Shown here: piece after piece, positions 23,801 through 36,000 of the stretch | How positions within the stretch are numbered: the stretch's first letter is position 1 | Layout: each line of letters starts with the position of its first letter | Assembly: GCA_010909165.1 (NCBI GenBank) | Contig: VJWM01000106.1 | Span: 806,001 to 870,000, forward strand | Origin: Anthoceros angustus | Taxonomy: Eukaryota; Streptophyta; Anthocerotopsida; Anthocerotales; Anthocerotaceae | DNA length: 64,000 nt | Direction of reading: 5' to 3' | Made by a program: the position numbers and the translations under genes | Notes under the pieces: generated by a model | What the model was told of the DNA's origin: nothing | Databases searched by the model: none | What the model saw: only the letters and a program-made list of their open reading frames with translations

Positions 23801-26286
23801 GATGAGATTTTCGGAATTGCCAACTTTGTTCATCCCGTTGTCTTCGATATTTGATAACATTCAAAGCTTCTTGCCATCTACACGAGGAACATAAAAGAGT
23901 TATCATTTAATTACCATAAAATCACAACAAAAATCAAATCAGCTACCTATGAAATCCTCTTTTGAGGCACCAACTCATTGCTTGAACGCAAGCTCGTTTT
24001 AGCTTTAACTTCTCGACTCTGGCTAGCCGAATGGCATATCTCCATGTTGCCATAACTTGCTTGTATGTGAGCTTCATAATATGCAATTTGAGCGCCTCTA
24101 TCTTTTGTTCATTGTAGATCTTCTCCAGCTTGATGAAGTCCCTCCAAGTGATGAATAAATTATTTAAGACAAATAAACGTCGATGGTTGACTGCAAGCGC
24201 TATTTTCTTGCGCAATATCTGATCTCTTTTCACAAACTCAATCCATGTCTTGAAGGCTCGCTGCAGCATGCGCAACTCAGTCCTCTCTACGGCAACTTGG
24301 AACTTCTTTTGCACAATTGTTGCTATATGCCACACATGAATAACTTCGAGCAGCAGTGCCTATCATGCAAGGAATTCCTCGTCAATTCCCATTGCCTTCT
24401 TCGATCAGAGATCAACAGGACAGAAATGGGAAAGAGAACTCGTCTCACGGAACACGCGCGCAACAAGAAGGAAGGTGGTTTACATCATTCCGTCGCCTGC
24501 AGGCCCTGCGAATAAAGCGCATTCGGATGGTTGCAAGTTCGAGTGCATGAAATCCACGTTTCAGGCAATTTGCGTCGTAGAATCTATCAGCATACGATTC
24601 ATTCTCCCTCTCAATTCGAATGTCCTCCACTCCTTCCCTGAATCGTGAGCACATTCTTCGGAGAAGACATTTTTCACCCATCTTCTCAATAACTTGTTCC
24701 CGTTCGTCCTGTTAAATGGAAGCATGGCAAGTCAGGCCACTCCGATCTCACAACATCACCCTCAAAGCTTCTTCTTGTGGGTCCTAGCGCATTAGAAGCA
24801 TAGAAAGTCAAGCCTACTCCAGGCTCAACCAATTGCAGGGATTTCTATGCTAGTGTGCATTCGCGAGTCAATCTTAAACCTTTCCCAGAATGTTCCTCAG
24901 CTCACAACTGTACTCGTCTGCCTTAGTTTTCAGGTGTTCAGACTCGGATGAGAAATTTTGCAACTCCTCTTCGAGTTTCCTCCTCATCTCTGCTGACTTT
25001 TCCAACTCTGCCTGTGATTTATGAACAATCCGTGTGAGAAACTCCGTTCAAGCACAACCACACTGTAAGTTATGATGCAAGTGGAGACATATTTGGTGAG
25101 TGCTTCTTCTGATAATTGAGAACGAAGGCAAGAGTCGCCTTGCAAGAACAAAGCAAGAGTACGAAGTCACTTTTAGAGATGCTGTGTGATCCTGTGACTC
25201 CATATGCTCCCTAAGGTCTTCAGACATGTGGGAAATGTGTAGCTGGAGCTGAGACCTTTCAGCCTCAAACTCAGCGGTGCGTTTCTGCAGGATCTGTTCG
25301 ATTTCTTTCTTCTCTTTCTCAAGTGAAGTAGCCCTGAGCAGCCAGGGCAAATGACTCAAGATTGACTCAAACAGACAGTGAGGATGGACATCCCAAACAT
25401 AGAAACACCTGCCAACAAGAAGATCCTCAACATGTTTACCTCAAGCTCACCTTTGTGCTAGCCGGCGTTGCAGCTCAAGGGTTTGCTCCATATCTTCATG
25501 CAGTGTGTTCAGTTCAGCCTCTGCTCTTTCAACATTCTCATGATTCTGCTTCATGTAAAGCTCCAATCTGCCTTCATGCATCACAATGCCTGGTGCCTTA
25601 ATCTCTCATAGCTTGTCTGTGAACTACTGCAACATTCATTCATTCCCAGAATACATTTCTTCAGAGGAGGCACATGGTGGGTAACCCTGACAGCACAAAG
25701 CAACCTCCACCATGTCAGGCATTTCTCCCCCACCTTTCACGAAGCTGTTGATTGATGCTCTGCAAGCGCTGTTCGCCATCAATGTGAGCCTCCAGATCAA
25801 TCTGCAGTGCAGCAACCTGCCGCCGCAAAGTGGCTGCATCTGATGCTGGAGGCACCATCAATCCTTCCGCCCTCAGCCTGGGGCCAATTCTGGAAGAGGG
25901 GTGGGGAGTCCCATTCCCCAAGTGGGGCCCCACTTTGCCTCCGTTCACTTGGTTTGAAGGATCAAAATGCTGTCTTGGAGGGCTGGAATCATCTCCACAA
26001 CAGCCTGACATGGGCTTCGCCACGCCCACAACCTTCTGTACAGGGTTGGCAACGGCACAACTTCTCCCACACCGAACATTCGCTGGTCCAGTGTGCCTCC
26101 CAAGTCCAGCTCCACAGCCTCCTCCCTACATCATCAGAAGACAAGCGTTACCTACCGACCCATGAAAAAAATTCCACGCAAAACAGCAGCAACACAGCCC
26201 TCGTGCCTCACCTGAGACTTTGGGTGAATAAACGGCTCCGCAGAACTGGGCCTAGCGGGCAGCACACGAGAAGCGTCCATGTCCAT
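20854..26286 (-). CDS. Sfi1-like Trp-repeat and coiled-coil protein, probable centriole/basal-body component
   Basis: Multi-exon gene of about 17 exons. The first eight are well defined by phase-consistent GT-AG sites: 26212-26286, 25734-26125, 25451-25567, 25171-25333, 24880-25011, 24484-24708, 23947-24359, 23691-23877. The others lie near 23417-23547, 23254-23360, 22962-23160, 22622-22874, 22395-22536, 22130-22275, 21917-22050 and 21700-21800, with the last at 20854-21612; the junction between the exons at 23.4 and 23.3 kb did not resolve cleanly. Order of parts: disordered N-terminus (MDMDASRVLPAR), coiled coils (LEKEKKEIEQILQKR), a central set of Trp-centred repeats (AFKTWIEFVKR, LFITWRDFIK, VMATWRYAIR, VMKTWRSFVKR, MVFWRDHH, LVFWWEVMAWKRR), more coiled coils, and a Ser/Thr/Asp-rich tail. 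The repeats resemble centrin-binding Sfi1 repeats, so I infer a centrosomal or blepharoplast role. Exons 1 and 2 are duplicated upstream. Confidence 0.7.
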
Positions 26287-27432
26287 TGTCTCTGTTCTAA
26301 GAGAAGATGCAGCTGTGACAGCAGAATGCAGCGTTAGTTAAGTAACCAACCACCCACATAGCTTCTATCTTGCCATTTCAGCTCCTTCTAGCTCATACGA
26401 GCTTCCCAGAGAGACCACATCGTACCAGACCCAGATGCAGCCTTGATGTCGGCTGCAATTAAATGCTTAATCCAAACATCGACACAGCCCCATGTGCTTG
26501 AGCTACAGCAGCAGCAAGCCAAGAAAGCCCCTTCCTTCAGTCCAAGTCATGGCATGCCTAAGTCAAGCCTAAAGCCATCTCAGGGCCCTGGATGTCATTT
26601 TGGATTTCTTGGTTGCAACCGGGTGTTTTCATTCTTGCACTCACTGCTACACCGATATTTCCGGTTCCTGAGAATAGCAAAAGCTTTTGTGCAAGAATCA
26701 AAATGCTGTCTTGGAGGGCTGGAATCATCTCCACAACAGCCTGACATGGGCTTCGCCACGCCCACAACCTTCTGTACAGGGTTGGCAACGGCACAACTTC
26801 TCCCACACCGAACATTCGCTGGTCCAGTGTGCCTCCCAAGTCCAGCTCCACAGCCTCCTCCCTACATCATCAGAAGACAAGCGTTACCTACCGACCCATG
26901 AAAAAAAATTCCACGCAAAACAGCAGCAACACAGCCCTCGTGCCTCACCTGAGACTTTGGGTGAATAAACGGCTCCGCAGAACTGGGCCTAGCGGGCAGC
27001 ACACGAGAAGCGTCCATGTCCATTGTCTCTGTTCTAAGAGAAGATGCAGCTGTGACAGCAGAATGCAGCGTTAGTTAAGTAACCAACCACCCACATAGCT
27101 TCTATCTTGCCATTTCAGCTCCTTCTAGCTCATACGAGCTTCCCAGAGAGACCACATCGTACCAGACCCAGATGCAGCCTTGATGTCGGCTGCAATTAAA
27201 TGCTTAATCCAAACATCGACACAGCCCCATGTGCTTGAGCTACAGCAGCAGCAAGCCAAGAAAGCCCCTTCCTTCAGTCCAAGTCATGGCATGCCTAAGT
27301 TGGTTAAGCTTGCCATCTCAGGGCCCTGGATGTCATTTTGGATTTCTTGGTTGCAACTGCAGGTGTTTTCATTCTTGCACTGCTACACACCGATATTTCC
27401 GGTTCCTGAGAATAGCAAAAGCTTTTGTGCAA
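25961..27432. repeat. Nested 736-bp tandem duplication
   Basis: Copy a is 25961-26696 and copy b 26697 to about 27432; a third copy lies at about 28418-29150 in unit 2. Each begins ATCAAAATGCTGTCTTGGAG and ends GCAAAAGCTTTTGTGCAAG. The inner junction joins CAAGAATC to AAAATGCTG, where the two parent sequences (AATCCAAAATG and GGATCAAAATG) share CAAAATG. Confidence 0.85.
26697..27075 (-). pseudogene. Duplicated exons 1-2 of the Sfi1-like gene, orphan copy
   Basis: Carries the exon 1 coding sequence (MDMDASRVLPAR on the minus strand) and the 3' part of the intron and exon 2 as in 25961-26286. Nothing downstream on that strand continues the gene, because the sequence runs back into the end of copy a. 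A similar orphan copy is at 28305-28755, with a 3-bp in-frame loss in exon 1. Confidence 0.75.
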
Positions 27433-27561
27433 GAAATCCAAAATGAGGCCACCTAATTCGCTTTCAAAAGGCCTGCAACTGCAAGCTGCAACTGCAACTG
27501 CTGTTGATACCGTGAATGGGCAGAAGCCGCCTGAACTACAGTCAGAGCCAGAACCTGGTCT

Positions 27562-28312
27562 GTGGGCTGCGCTAAAATCAGGGGCTTGGGCTCTGAAAAT
27601 GCAGGGCTCCGACGGGTTCATACAGAACTCAAGCGTGGAGACACTGGGGAAGTGATGGAGCGGACAATGAAGCAGGGGCGGGGGCTCGGGTTGTTGTGTG
27701 CTTCTGAACCCAGTCCTGCCTGCCTGCTGTGTGATCCTGGGTATAAGAGACTCAAGGAGCCATCCTGGGGCAGAAAGCTTGGCGGGTTAGAATCCTGCTG
27801 TGCAGTCTGGGTCCGCAGATGGGTAGCAGAGACCTCGGTGCTGGAGCAGGAAGTGAAAGGTAACTGGGCTTTTCTGGACCGGTTCTACATGCAGGAGAAA
27901 AGCTACGTAAAAGTGGGTGTCTTGATACTCCTAGATTTTTGGACTTGGCAGGCTACGGACTATGGGTAGGGACGTTTGTGGGGTGGAGAGGTCATACAAG
28001 GAGGGAAGTCTGCTGGCTGCCCTTGACATCATGGACCAGCAGGGAAGCGTGCCTTCAGTGCAGGTTTACAAGGACCTGCTGCAGGCTTGCATGAAAAACA
28101 AGGACCTGGTTCAGGCCAAGCAAGTACATGCCCATTTGGAAAGGCATGGGTTGGAGTCTCACAGGTACTTGGGGGACCTTGTGGTGACCACCCTGGTGAA
28201 TTGTGGGAGGCTTGAGGATGGACTTCCTCTGTTTCAGAAATTGTCTCTGGACAGTTCATTCTTGGACAGCTATTATATCAGGGTATAGTAATGCTGGACA
28301 ATGTGGAGGCAC
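27562..28312 (+). pseudogene. Duplicated 5' end of PPR B, frameshifted
   Basis: Copy of the first exon, intron and start of the second exon of PPR B (compare 29372-30031). It begins the PPR frame at 27962 (MGRDVCGVERSYKEG) but is 2 bp short in the KLS/HRT region (CTCTGGACAG against CTCACCGGACAG), so the frame is lost. It then breaks off at 28312, where the Sfi1-like exon 2 sequence starts. This copy keeps an AKQVHAHLERHG helix that is 12 bp shorter (AAHLERHG) in the long gene, so neither copy is simply derived from the other. Confidence 0.8.
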
Positions 28313-29371
28313 CATCAATCCTTCCGCCCTCAGCCTGGGGCCAATTCTGGAAGAGGGGTGGGGAGTCCCATTCCCCAAGTGGGGCCCCACTTTGCCTCCG
28401 TTCACTTGGTTTGAAGGATCAAAATGCTGTCTTGGAGGGCTGGAATCATCTCCACAACAGCCTGACATGGGCTTCGCCACGCCCACAACCTTCTGTACAG
28501 GGTTGGCAACGGCACAACTTCTCCCACACCGAACATTCGCTGGTCCAGTGTGCCTCCCAAGTCCAGCTCCACAGCCTCCTCCCTACATCATCAGAAGACA
28601 AGCGTTACCTACCGACCCATGAAAAAAAATTCCACGCAAAACAGCAGCAACACAGCCCTCGTGCCTCACCTGAGACTTTGGGTGAATAAACGGCTCAGAA
28701 CTGGGCCTAGCGGGCAGCACACGAGAAGCGTCCATGTCCATTGTCTCTGTTCTAAGAGAAGATGCTGTGACAGCAGAATGCAGCGTTAGTTAAGTAACCA
28801 ACCACCCACATAGCTTCTATCTTGCCATTTCAGCTCCTTCTAGCTCATACGAGCTTCCCAGAGACCACATCTTAGACCCAGATGCAGCCTTGATGTCGGC
28901 TGCAATTAAATGCTTAATCCAAACATCGACACAGCCCCATGTGCTTGAGCTACAGCAGCAGCAAGCCAAGAAAGCCCCTTCCTTCAGTCCAAGTCATGGC
29001 ATGCCTAAGTCAAGCCTAAGCTTGCCATCTCAGGGCCCTGGATGTCATTTTGGATTTCTTGGTTGCAACTGCAGGTGTTTTCATTTCTTGCACTCGCTAC
29101 ACACCGATATTTCCGGTTCCTGAGAATAGCAAAAGCTTTTGTGCAAGAAATCCAAAATGAGGCCACCTAATTCGCTTTCAAAAAAAGGCCTGCAACTGCA
29201 AGCTGCAACTGCAACTGCTGTTGATACCGTGAAATGGGCAGAAGCCGCCTGAACCACAGTCAGAGCCAGAACCTGGTCTGTGGGCTGCGCTAAAATCAGG
29301 GGCTTGGGCTCTCCGAAAATGCAGGGCTCCGACGGGTTCATACAGAACTCAAGCGTGGAGACACTGGGGAA

Positions 29372-32300
29372 GTGATGGAGCGGACAATGAAGCAGGGGGC
29401 GGGGGGCTCGGGTTGTTGTGTGCTTCTGAACCCAGTCCTGCCTGCCCGCTGTGCGGATCCTGGGTATAAGAGACTCAAGGAGCCATCCTGGGGCAGAAAG
29501 CTTGGCGGGTTAGAATCCCCGCTGTGCAGTCTGGGTCCGCAGATGGGTAGCAGAGACCTCGGTGCTGGAGCAGGAAGTGAAAGGTAACTGGGCTTTTCTT
29601 CTGGACCGGTTCTACATGCAGGAGAAAAGCTACGTAAAAGTGGGTGTCTTGATACTCCTAGATTTTTGGACTTGGCAGGCTACGGACTATGGGTAGGGAC
29701 GTTTGTGGGGTGGAGAGGTCATACAAGGAGGGAAGTCTGCTGGCTGCCCTTGACATCATGGACCAGCAGGGAAGCGTGCCTTCAGTGCAGGTTTACAAGG
29801 ACCTGCTGCAGGCTTGCATGAAAAACAAGGACCTGGTTCAGGCTGCCCATTTGGAAAGGCATGGGTTGGAGTCTCACAGGTACTTGGGGGACCTTGTGGT
29901 GACCACCCTGGTGAATTGTGGGAGGCTTGAGGATGGACTTCCTCTGTTTCAGAAATTGTCTCACCGGACAGTTCATTCTTGGACAGCTATTATATCAGGG
30001 TATAGTAATGCTGGACAATGTGGGGAGGCACTTTTGTGCTATGAGCAGATGCTGCAAGAAGGTGTGCAACCGAACAATCATACTCTTGCCAGCTTACTCA
30101 AAGTATGCAGCAGGCTAGGAGATTTGGAACAGGGCAAGCGTATTCATGCTGATGTTCTCAGACTTGGGTTTGAGTCCGACATGTTTGTCACTAACACTCT
30201 GCTAAGTATGTACGCAAAGTGTGGGAGCATCATTAATGCTCGACAGGTGTTTGATCGTTTGTCTGGCCGCAATGTGGTATCCTGGAATGCAATGCTCGCA
30301 GCATATGCTCAGCAGGACCAAGGGGAGAAGGCATTGGAGCTTTATGCTGAAATGCGAGCTCAAGGCGTCAAGCCAACTGCTCGGACTTTTGTGAGCGTCA
30401 TACAAGCTTGTGGCAACCTTGCTGACAAGGAAGAAAGCAGACTTGATCATGGAAGACAGCTTAAAGTGAACTCACTAGAACGGGGGAAGGAAATGCATAG
30501 GGAAGCTGTTCAGTGGGGATGTGAAGCAGATCCATTTCTTGGCAACAGTCTGGTCACTATGTATGCAAAGTGTGGGAGCATAAGTGATGCTCAAGAGGCG
30601 TTCAACAAATTGTCTCAGCCCAATGAAGTTTCATGGAATGCGCTGCTTGATGCGTATGTTCAGCAGGACGAAGGAGAGAAGGTACTACAAATCTATGCGC
30701 ATATGCAAGATGAAGGCATCAGGCCTGAGGCTCGAACCTTTGTCATTGTGCTCCAAGCATGCAGTTCACTTGCAGAAAAGGAGAAGGGTACCATGGACGG
30801 TGGAAATAATATCAAGGTGGAGACACTGAGAGTTGCCAGGGAAATCCATTCTGAAGCTGCTAGAAGTGGTTATGAAACGGATCTTTTTGTTGCTAACACA
30901 TTGCTCACTGCATATGCTAAGTGTGGGAGTACTACGCTCGCTCAACATGTGTTTGAAAGACTGCCCCACCACGATGTGGTGTCATGGACTGCAATGATCG
31001 CAGCATATGTTGAGCAGGGGCAGGGAGAGAAAGGTTTGCAGATGTATGCCAAAATGCTACAGCAAGGCATCAGACCAGATGCTCGGGTATTTGTTAGTGC
31101 TCTTCAAGCCTGTGGCGCCTTTGCAGAACAGGAGGAAAGTGTTCCTGTGGATGGGAATAATTTGAAAGTGGAGGCACTGTGGAGGGGGAAGGAGATACAC
31201 GCTGAAGTTGCTGCCAGGGGTTATGAATCAGATATGTTTGTTGCTAGTGCTTTGATTAGCATGTATGCCAAGTGTGGCAGCATCAACCATTCAGAATGGG
31301 TTTTCCACAGATTATCTCGTGTCAATTCAGTGCCATGGAATACGATGCTTGCAGCATATGCTCAGAATGACAAATGTAAGAAGGCCTTGTGGGTTTTTTC
31401 ACAGATGCAGGAGGAAGGCATCAAGCTGGAGGCTCGGACCTTTGTTAGTGCCCTTCAAGCATGTAGCACCCTTGCGGAGAACGAGGAGAGTCTACTGATT
31501 GATGGGCAGAGTGTGAAGGTGGAGTCGCTGAGAACTGGGAAGGCTGTCCATGGTAATGCCATAGTTGCAGGCTATAAATCGGACGTCTTTGTTGGTAGCA
31601 CTTTGGTCAGGATGTATGCAAAATGTGGGAGCCTCTATGATGCACGTCATGTATTTGACAGATTGCTGCACCGAGATGTGGTTTCCTGGAATGCAATGAT
31701 TGCAGCATATGCTCAGCAGGATCAAGGAGAAAAAGCATTGCATCTTTATGGCGAGATGATGGACGATGGTGTCACTCCTGAGGCTCGCACTCTTGTCTGT
31801 GCGCTTCAAGCCTGTAACACCCTTGCAGATAAAGAAGAAGGCTCATTTGAAAGGGGAAAACGGGTCAAACTGAATTCACTGCAGAAAGGCAAGGAGATTC
31901 ATGCAGATGCTGCTCGTCAGGGATTGGAGACAGACTTCTTTGTGGGCAGCACATTGGTGAGCATGTATGCAAAGTGTGGCAGTGTTGAGGAAGCATGGCA
32001 TGTCTTTGAAGGATTGCCTGATCGGCATGTGGTGTCCTGGAATGCAATGATTGCAGCATATGCTCAGGAGGACCAAGGTGAGAAGGCTTTGCAGGTCTAT
32101 GGGCAAATGCAAGAGAAAGGTGTGATACCGGATGAGGCTACATTTCTCTCTGTACTAGAGGCTTGTGGCAGTGTTGGAGCGCTGCATAGTTGTGTCCTCG
32201 CCCATCAAAGCCTTGTGCAGAGAGGCCTACAAACTCAGCGTGTCATTGCAAATAGCCTCATTCATGCCTATGGCAAATGCGGGAGCATGGTGGATGCCCA

Positions 32301-33003
32301 GTACGTGTTTGACTCACTCTCTGACCCTGATGTAGTGTCATGGACTTCACTGATAGCAGGGCATTCCCGACAAGGAGACCATGAGAAGAGCATTTTGCTC
32401 TATGGCAACATGAAGGACGCTGGTGTGAGGCCGAATCAAGTTACGTTTCTGGCTCTCCTTTCTGCCTGTAGTCATGCCGGAATGGTGGAAAGAGGGTTGC
32501 AATACTTTGAAAGCATGACCAGGGACTGTGGCATTCCGGCTGAATTGGAGCACTACGTGTGCATGATAGACCTCCTTGGACGTGCAGGACGTTTGAGTGA
32601 AGCAGAGGATTTGCTATCCAGAATGCCGATGCACCCTACGTTGCCCGTGTGGTTGTCCTTGTTGGGTGCCTGTCGAAAGCATAGCCTTGTGGAGCTGGCA
32701 AGACGTGCTTTCGATGGGGCGGTGGTTTTAGAGCCTGGAAAAGCAGCAGCCTATGGGCTTATGTCCAACATATATGCCGATGCAGGTATGTGGGACCATG
32801 TGAAGGAAATAGACGCGCTGAGACAAGAAGCAGGCGCATGGAAAAAACCAGGGCAGAGTTGGCTCGAGCATGAACAAAAGGTCTACACATTTCTCGTAGA
32901 AGATCGTAGACATGCACAACAAGCACAGCTGTACGCATTGCTGAGCCAACTGAAATCAGAGATGGAGGGAGCTGGTAAGTGTGTCTTACCTTCAGTGAAG
33001 TGA
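29372..33003 (+). CDS. PPR protein B, PLS class with enlarged L motifs, ends after E2
   Basis: The main exon has a 1104-codon frame from 29689. I infer one upstream exon, 29372-29583, with an intron 29584-29678 (GTAACT...TTGGCAG): the upstream frame (MMERTMKQ... GAGSE) is open up to the donor and the splice joins in phase to LRTMGRDVCGVE. The protein holds PLS triplets with S motifs such as NTLLSMYAKCGSI and P motifs such as NVVSWNAMLAAYAQQ. A P2-L2-S2 set (VTFLALLSACSHAG, MIDLLGRAG), E1 (PVWLSLLGACRKHS) and E2 (AAYGLMSNIYADAG) follow, and it ends EMEGAGKCVLPSVK. No DYW domain is seen. Five successive L motifs carry an extra 16-18 residues between their helices (for example KEESRLDHGRQLKVNS), giving a triplet of about 117 residues. 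A GTAAGT donor-like site occurs at 32975, so a downstream exon is possible. Role inferred: organelle RNA editing. Confidence 0.85.
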
Positions 33004-36000
33004 ATTCATCCAAGATATTCCTTGCTTGACTCTCAGGCCCAAGTTCGATGAACCTCGAATCTCAGACCAAGTTTGAGACCCAGGACATCAAGCTGATTTG
33101 TTCATAGCCTTGGATGGAAGTTTCTCACGGAGTGTTTGCAGACTTAGTCAGAATTTGAAAGCAGGGGGGAATGCCATGATAACAGGGTTTTCCCAGCGGA
33201 ATGGGGCGAAGAAGCCCTGGAGCAACACCCCCTTTTCAGCGAGGTGGGGCAGTACGCAGGTAGCGACAAAAACATCACCAGCACTAGCCCTCCAAGTATC
33301 CCGCCGTCCTTCCACGGGACGACTCGCAGTCAGCACGTCTGCCGTTGCTGTTTATTCCAACAAGAGTCAGCAAGAATACATGATAAATGAGAGAGAGGTC
33401 CTCATCTTTGCCTAAGCTAGGAGCTTAACTCTCTCCCCTCAATCTCTTCCTCAAATAGCTCTTTTCTAGCATGTTCACACTCTAGGCTCCTAAGGCCTCT
33501 AGGCACCACAGTCCTATCCTCACAAGAGTACAGCTCCCAAGTGCCAGAATCATAGGATGTTTCTCTAAGGCTAGCCTCACCTCCTTTTACAGGGAGGCTT
33601 ACAACATTCTCAAAAGTAACTGCGAAAAGCAGACTTTCTTCCTTAAGTCCTAAGCTAAGTTTTACTACCACTACTTATAACTTACTAACTAGATCCAGGG
33701 CTGCATGCCTCTCATGCAAGGCTTCTTACTTCTGGGGTGTATAATATATATTGATCACCTTATTATTGAATTTTTATCAAAATAGAGATAACAAAGTCAT
33801 CGCTTCAGGGAGTGACATCCTTCATTGGAGCTCCACAGTCAAGCGACCTTAGGTCGGATCAACCCATTCCCCAACTATAAATCATGTTCTCATCTCCGCG
33901 GCCAACGGTTAGGAAACCACCAGCTGCTAGTACCCTGCGGGGTTACTTGAGATTAAACTCCTAGTGCAGACTTAAATGTACACTTTGAAATATATATATA
34001 AAGTCTTTAAATATAGATAACAAAATATTAGTAGTAAAGTTTATTTTGAATATATCATGTGAAAGTCCCTTGCCCTCCTCGATTTTTTGACTCTTACACC
34101 TTAGCATATGATGTAAGAGCACTATTCAAAAAGATTGATACAAGGGCCCTGGTCAAAAACAATTCAAGACCATTGATTTGAACCAATGTCACAACTTCGC
34201 TTGTGCAGCTCAGCCTCAAGGAGTCAGGCATACTAAAGAACATATATGTGCATGGCTGGTTTAGTCAGCATACTGTAATTTTGTCATTTTTAGATGTATA
34301 TCATCAGATATAAATCAAGTGTAGATACACGGCATTCTGCTTAGCTGTAGAGCAAGTATAGATACACGATATTATGCTCGCTTAATCGATACGAACCCTA
34401 GAAAGCAAGTTGCTAGAGATCAAGGGAGCAAGACAGTGCACTGCACATGAGCACATGAGCGCGAAGATTTCATCATGAGAGGAGCGGGCCTACGTAGTCA
34501 TGTGATAGAATGGGCTCCGAACGAGATAAAACCTGGCTATTGTAAGAACGTACTCCATTAGTTATTAGAAGTTTGGTGAAGTAGAAGAGAACACTGGAAT
34601 TGTTGTTTTTACAATCTGAGATATTGAAGTGAATTGAAGAACCGTTGCTGAAAGCGAACTCGCTGCAACTCATTGTGCAATGCTCGTATGAACACTTTGT
34701 CTGCATCATGTTAAAAAGAGAAACTACAATCTGACAATCTTCAGATGACCTCATTCTCATTTTTTGCTTTGAGAGCATCATTTAGACCTGAATATTGGCA
34801 AAGGTGTATGTATGTGCTTGAGTTTCGCTGTTGGCTAATGAGCAGCCACCCGTCAGCAAAGTGGTTGGAGTTCTTCCATGGGCAAGTTGTTAAAGGCGCT
34901 GGTCATGAAGACTTCAACTGATTTGGACTACGGTGGTTCGAGTGTTCCCATGGGCCAGTTTTGATGTGGCGATACCGCCTCCTCACCATTCAAGTTATTT
35001 GCTAGTTAATGTAAGCTTAAAATGAGGTGTGTTGAGATACTAGCTCCTCACCATTCGAGCGGGTATTAATGCAACCTTAATAACTAGTTTTTTGTGGTGG
35101 TATCAAATCGTCACTATCAACTTGTATACCATTGCAAGCTTGAAGATGAGTTTCGGTGTGGAGGCACCTAACGCACCTACTGCCTCCTTACTATCTGACT
35201 CATGCACTAAGTACTGCAAGCTTAAAAACGAGTCACCGCTTGACAGGTTGACTGGTCCCTAAATTGGGTGGCAGCTCAGTTGTGCCAGTGTCTGTCTGAG
35301 CCTCACCAGATGTTATGGTGAAGAGGTTTATATTGTCATCCTGGACAATGCCCCTTACCTTTGTTTTTGGTGTTTTTTAAAGTTCTTAAGAGATTTGTAT
35401 TATATATATTATATATTATTGATAAAAGCAGAATATATCATTGATAAAAGCAGAATATTTTTGTCAAAAAAAAAAGGGAAACTAGGTGTAGTGTGGTGGT
35501 ACCAACTCCTCACCATCCAAGTCATATATTAATGGAAGCTTAAAACCTCACCAACAAATAATTTCCACATACAAAAGCTAAGACAACAAACCTAGACATT
35601 TAGATGGCGTTTTGCATTATTCAAGCATTTTTCCACTAGGTACTCGTTGCAAAGTAATGGGCGTTTTATTGAATATGTACAAGTGGTATATATTGCAAGC
35701 AAGATAAAACTCACCAGGTAAAACTCATATTGTCCCCGTTGCCTCTAGAACACAGCGCACAACTAAATTCACTCCATTTTATGTAAGGCATTTAGGGTGC
35801 ACGCACTCAACAATGATTCCAAGGGGCAGATATGTACAGCAGGAAAAAAAAATACAAGCATATAACGAAAAACACTTCCATTGTTTCAGCTCTAATAGCA
35901 CTCGCGATTCAAACTCAATAACTTGCAGAATATAAAGGATCGAACATGTACACAATAAGGAACCAAACCATCAAAAATAACATGTAGTAATGTTAATTAT

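Larger units (their letters stand above)
25848..30031. repeat. Tandem duplication of a divergent promoter and first exons
   Basis: Unit 1 is 25848-28304 and unit 2 is 28305 to about 30023. Both begin at GGAGGCACCATCAATCC and run through exons 2 and 1 of the Sfi1-like gene (minus strand), the space between the genes, and the first exon(s) of PPR B (plus strand). Unit 1 ends where the PPR frame jumps into the Sfi1-like exon at 28305-28312. The intact PPR sequence at 30024-30031 shares GGAGGCAC with the start of the unit, so the junction uses 8 bp of microhomology. The units are nearly identical apart from small indels and the extra 736 bp in unit 1. Confidence 0.85.

Noticed and set aside
24183-24515. 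110-codon plus-strand ORF inside the Sfi1-like gene
   Set aside because: Antisense shadow of exons that carry clear Trp repeats on the minus strand.
29480-29530. GGGTTAGAATCCCCGC, resembling a tRNA T-arm
   Set aside because: No matching acceptor, D or anticodon arms could be placed around it, and the stretch is within the inferred first exon of PPR B.
33098-33415. Possible DYW exon downstream of the GTAAGT at the end of PPR B
   Set aside because: The ORF here shows no HxE or CxxCH motif and no similarity to a DYW domain.
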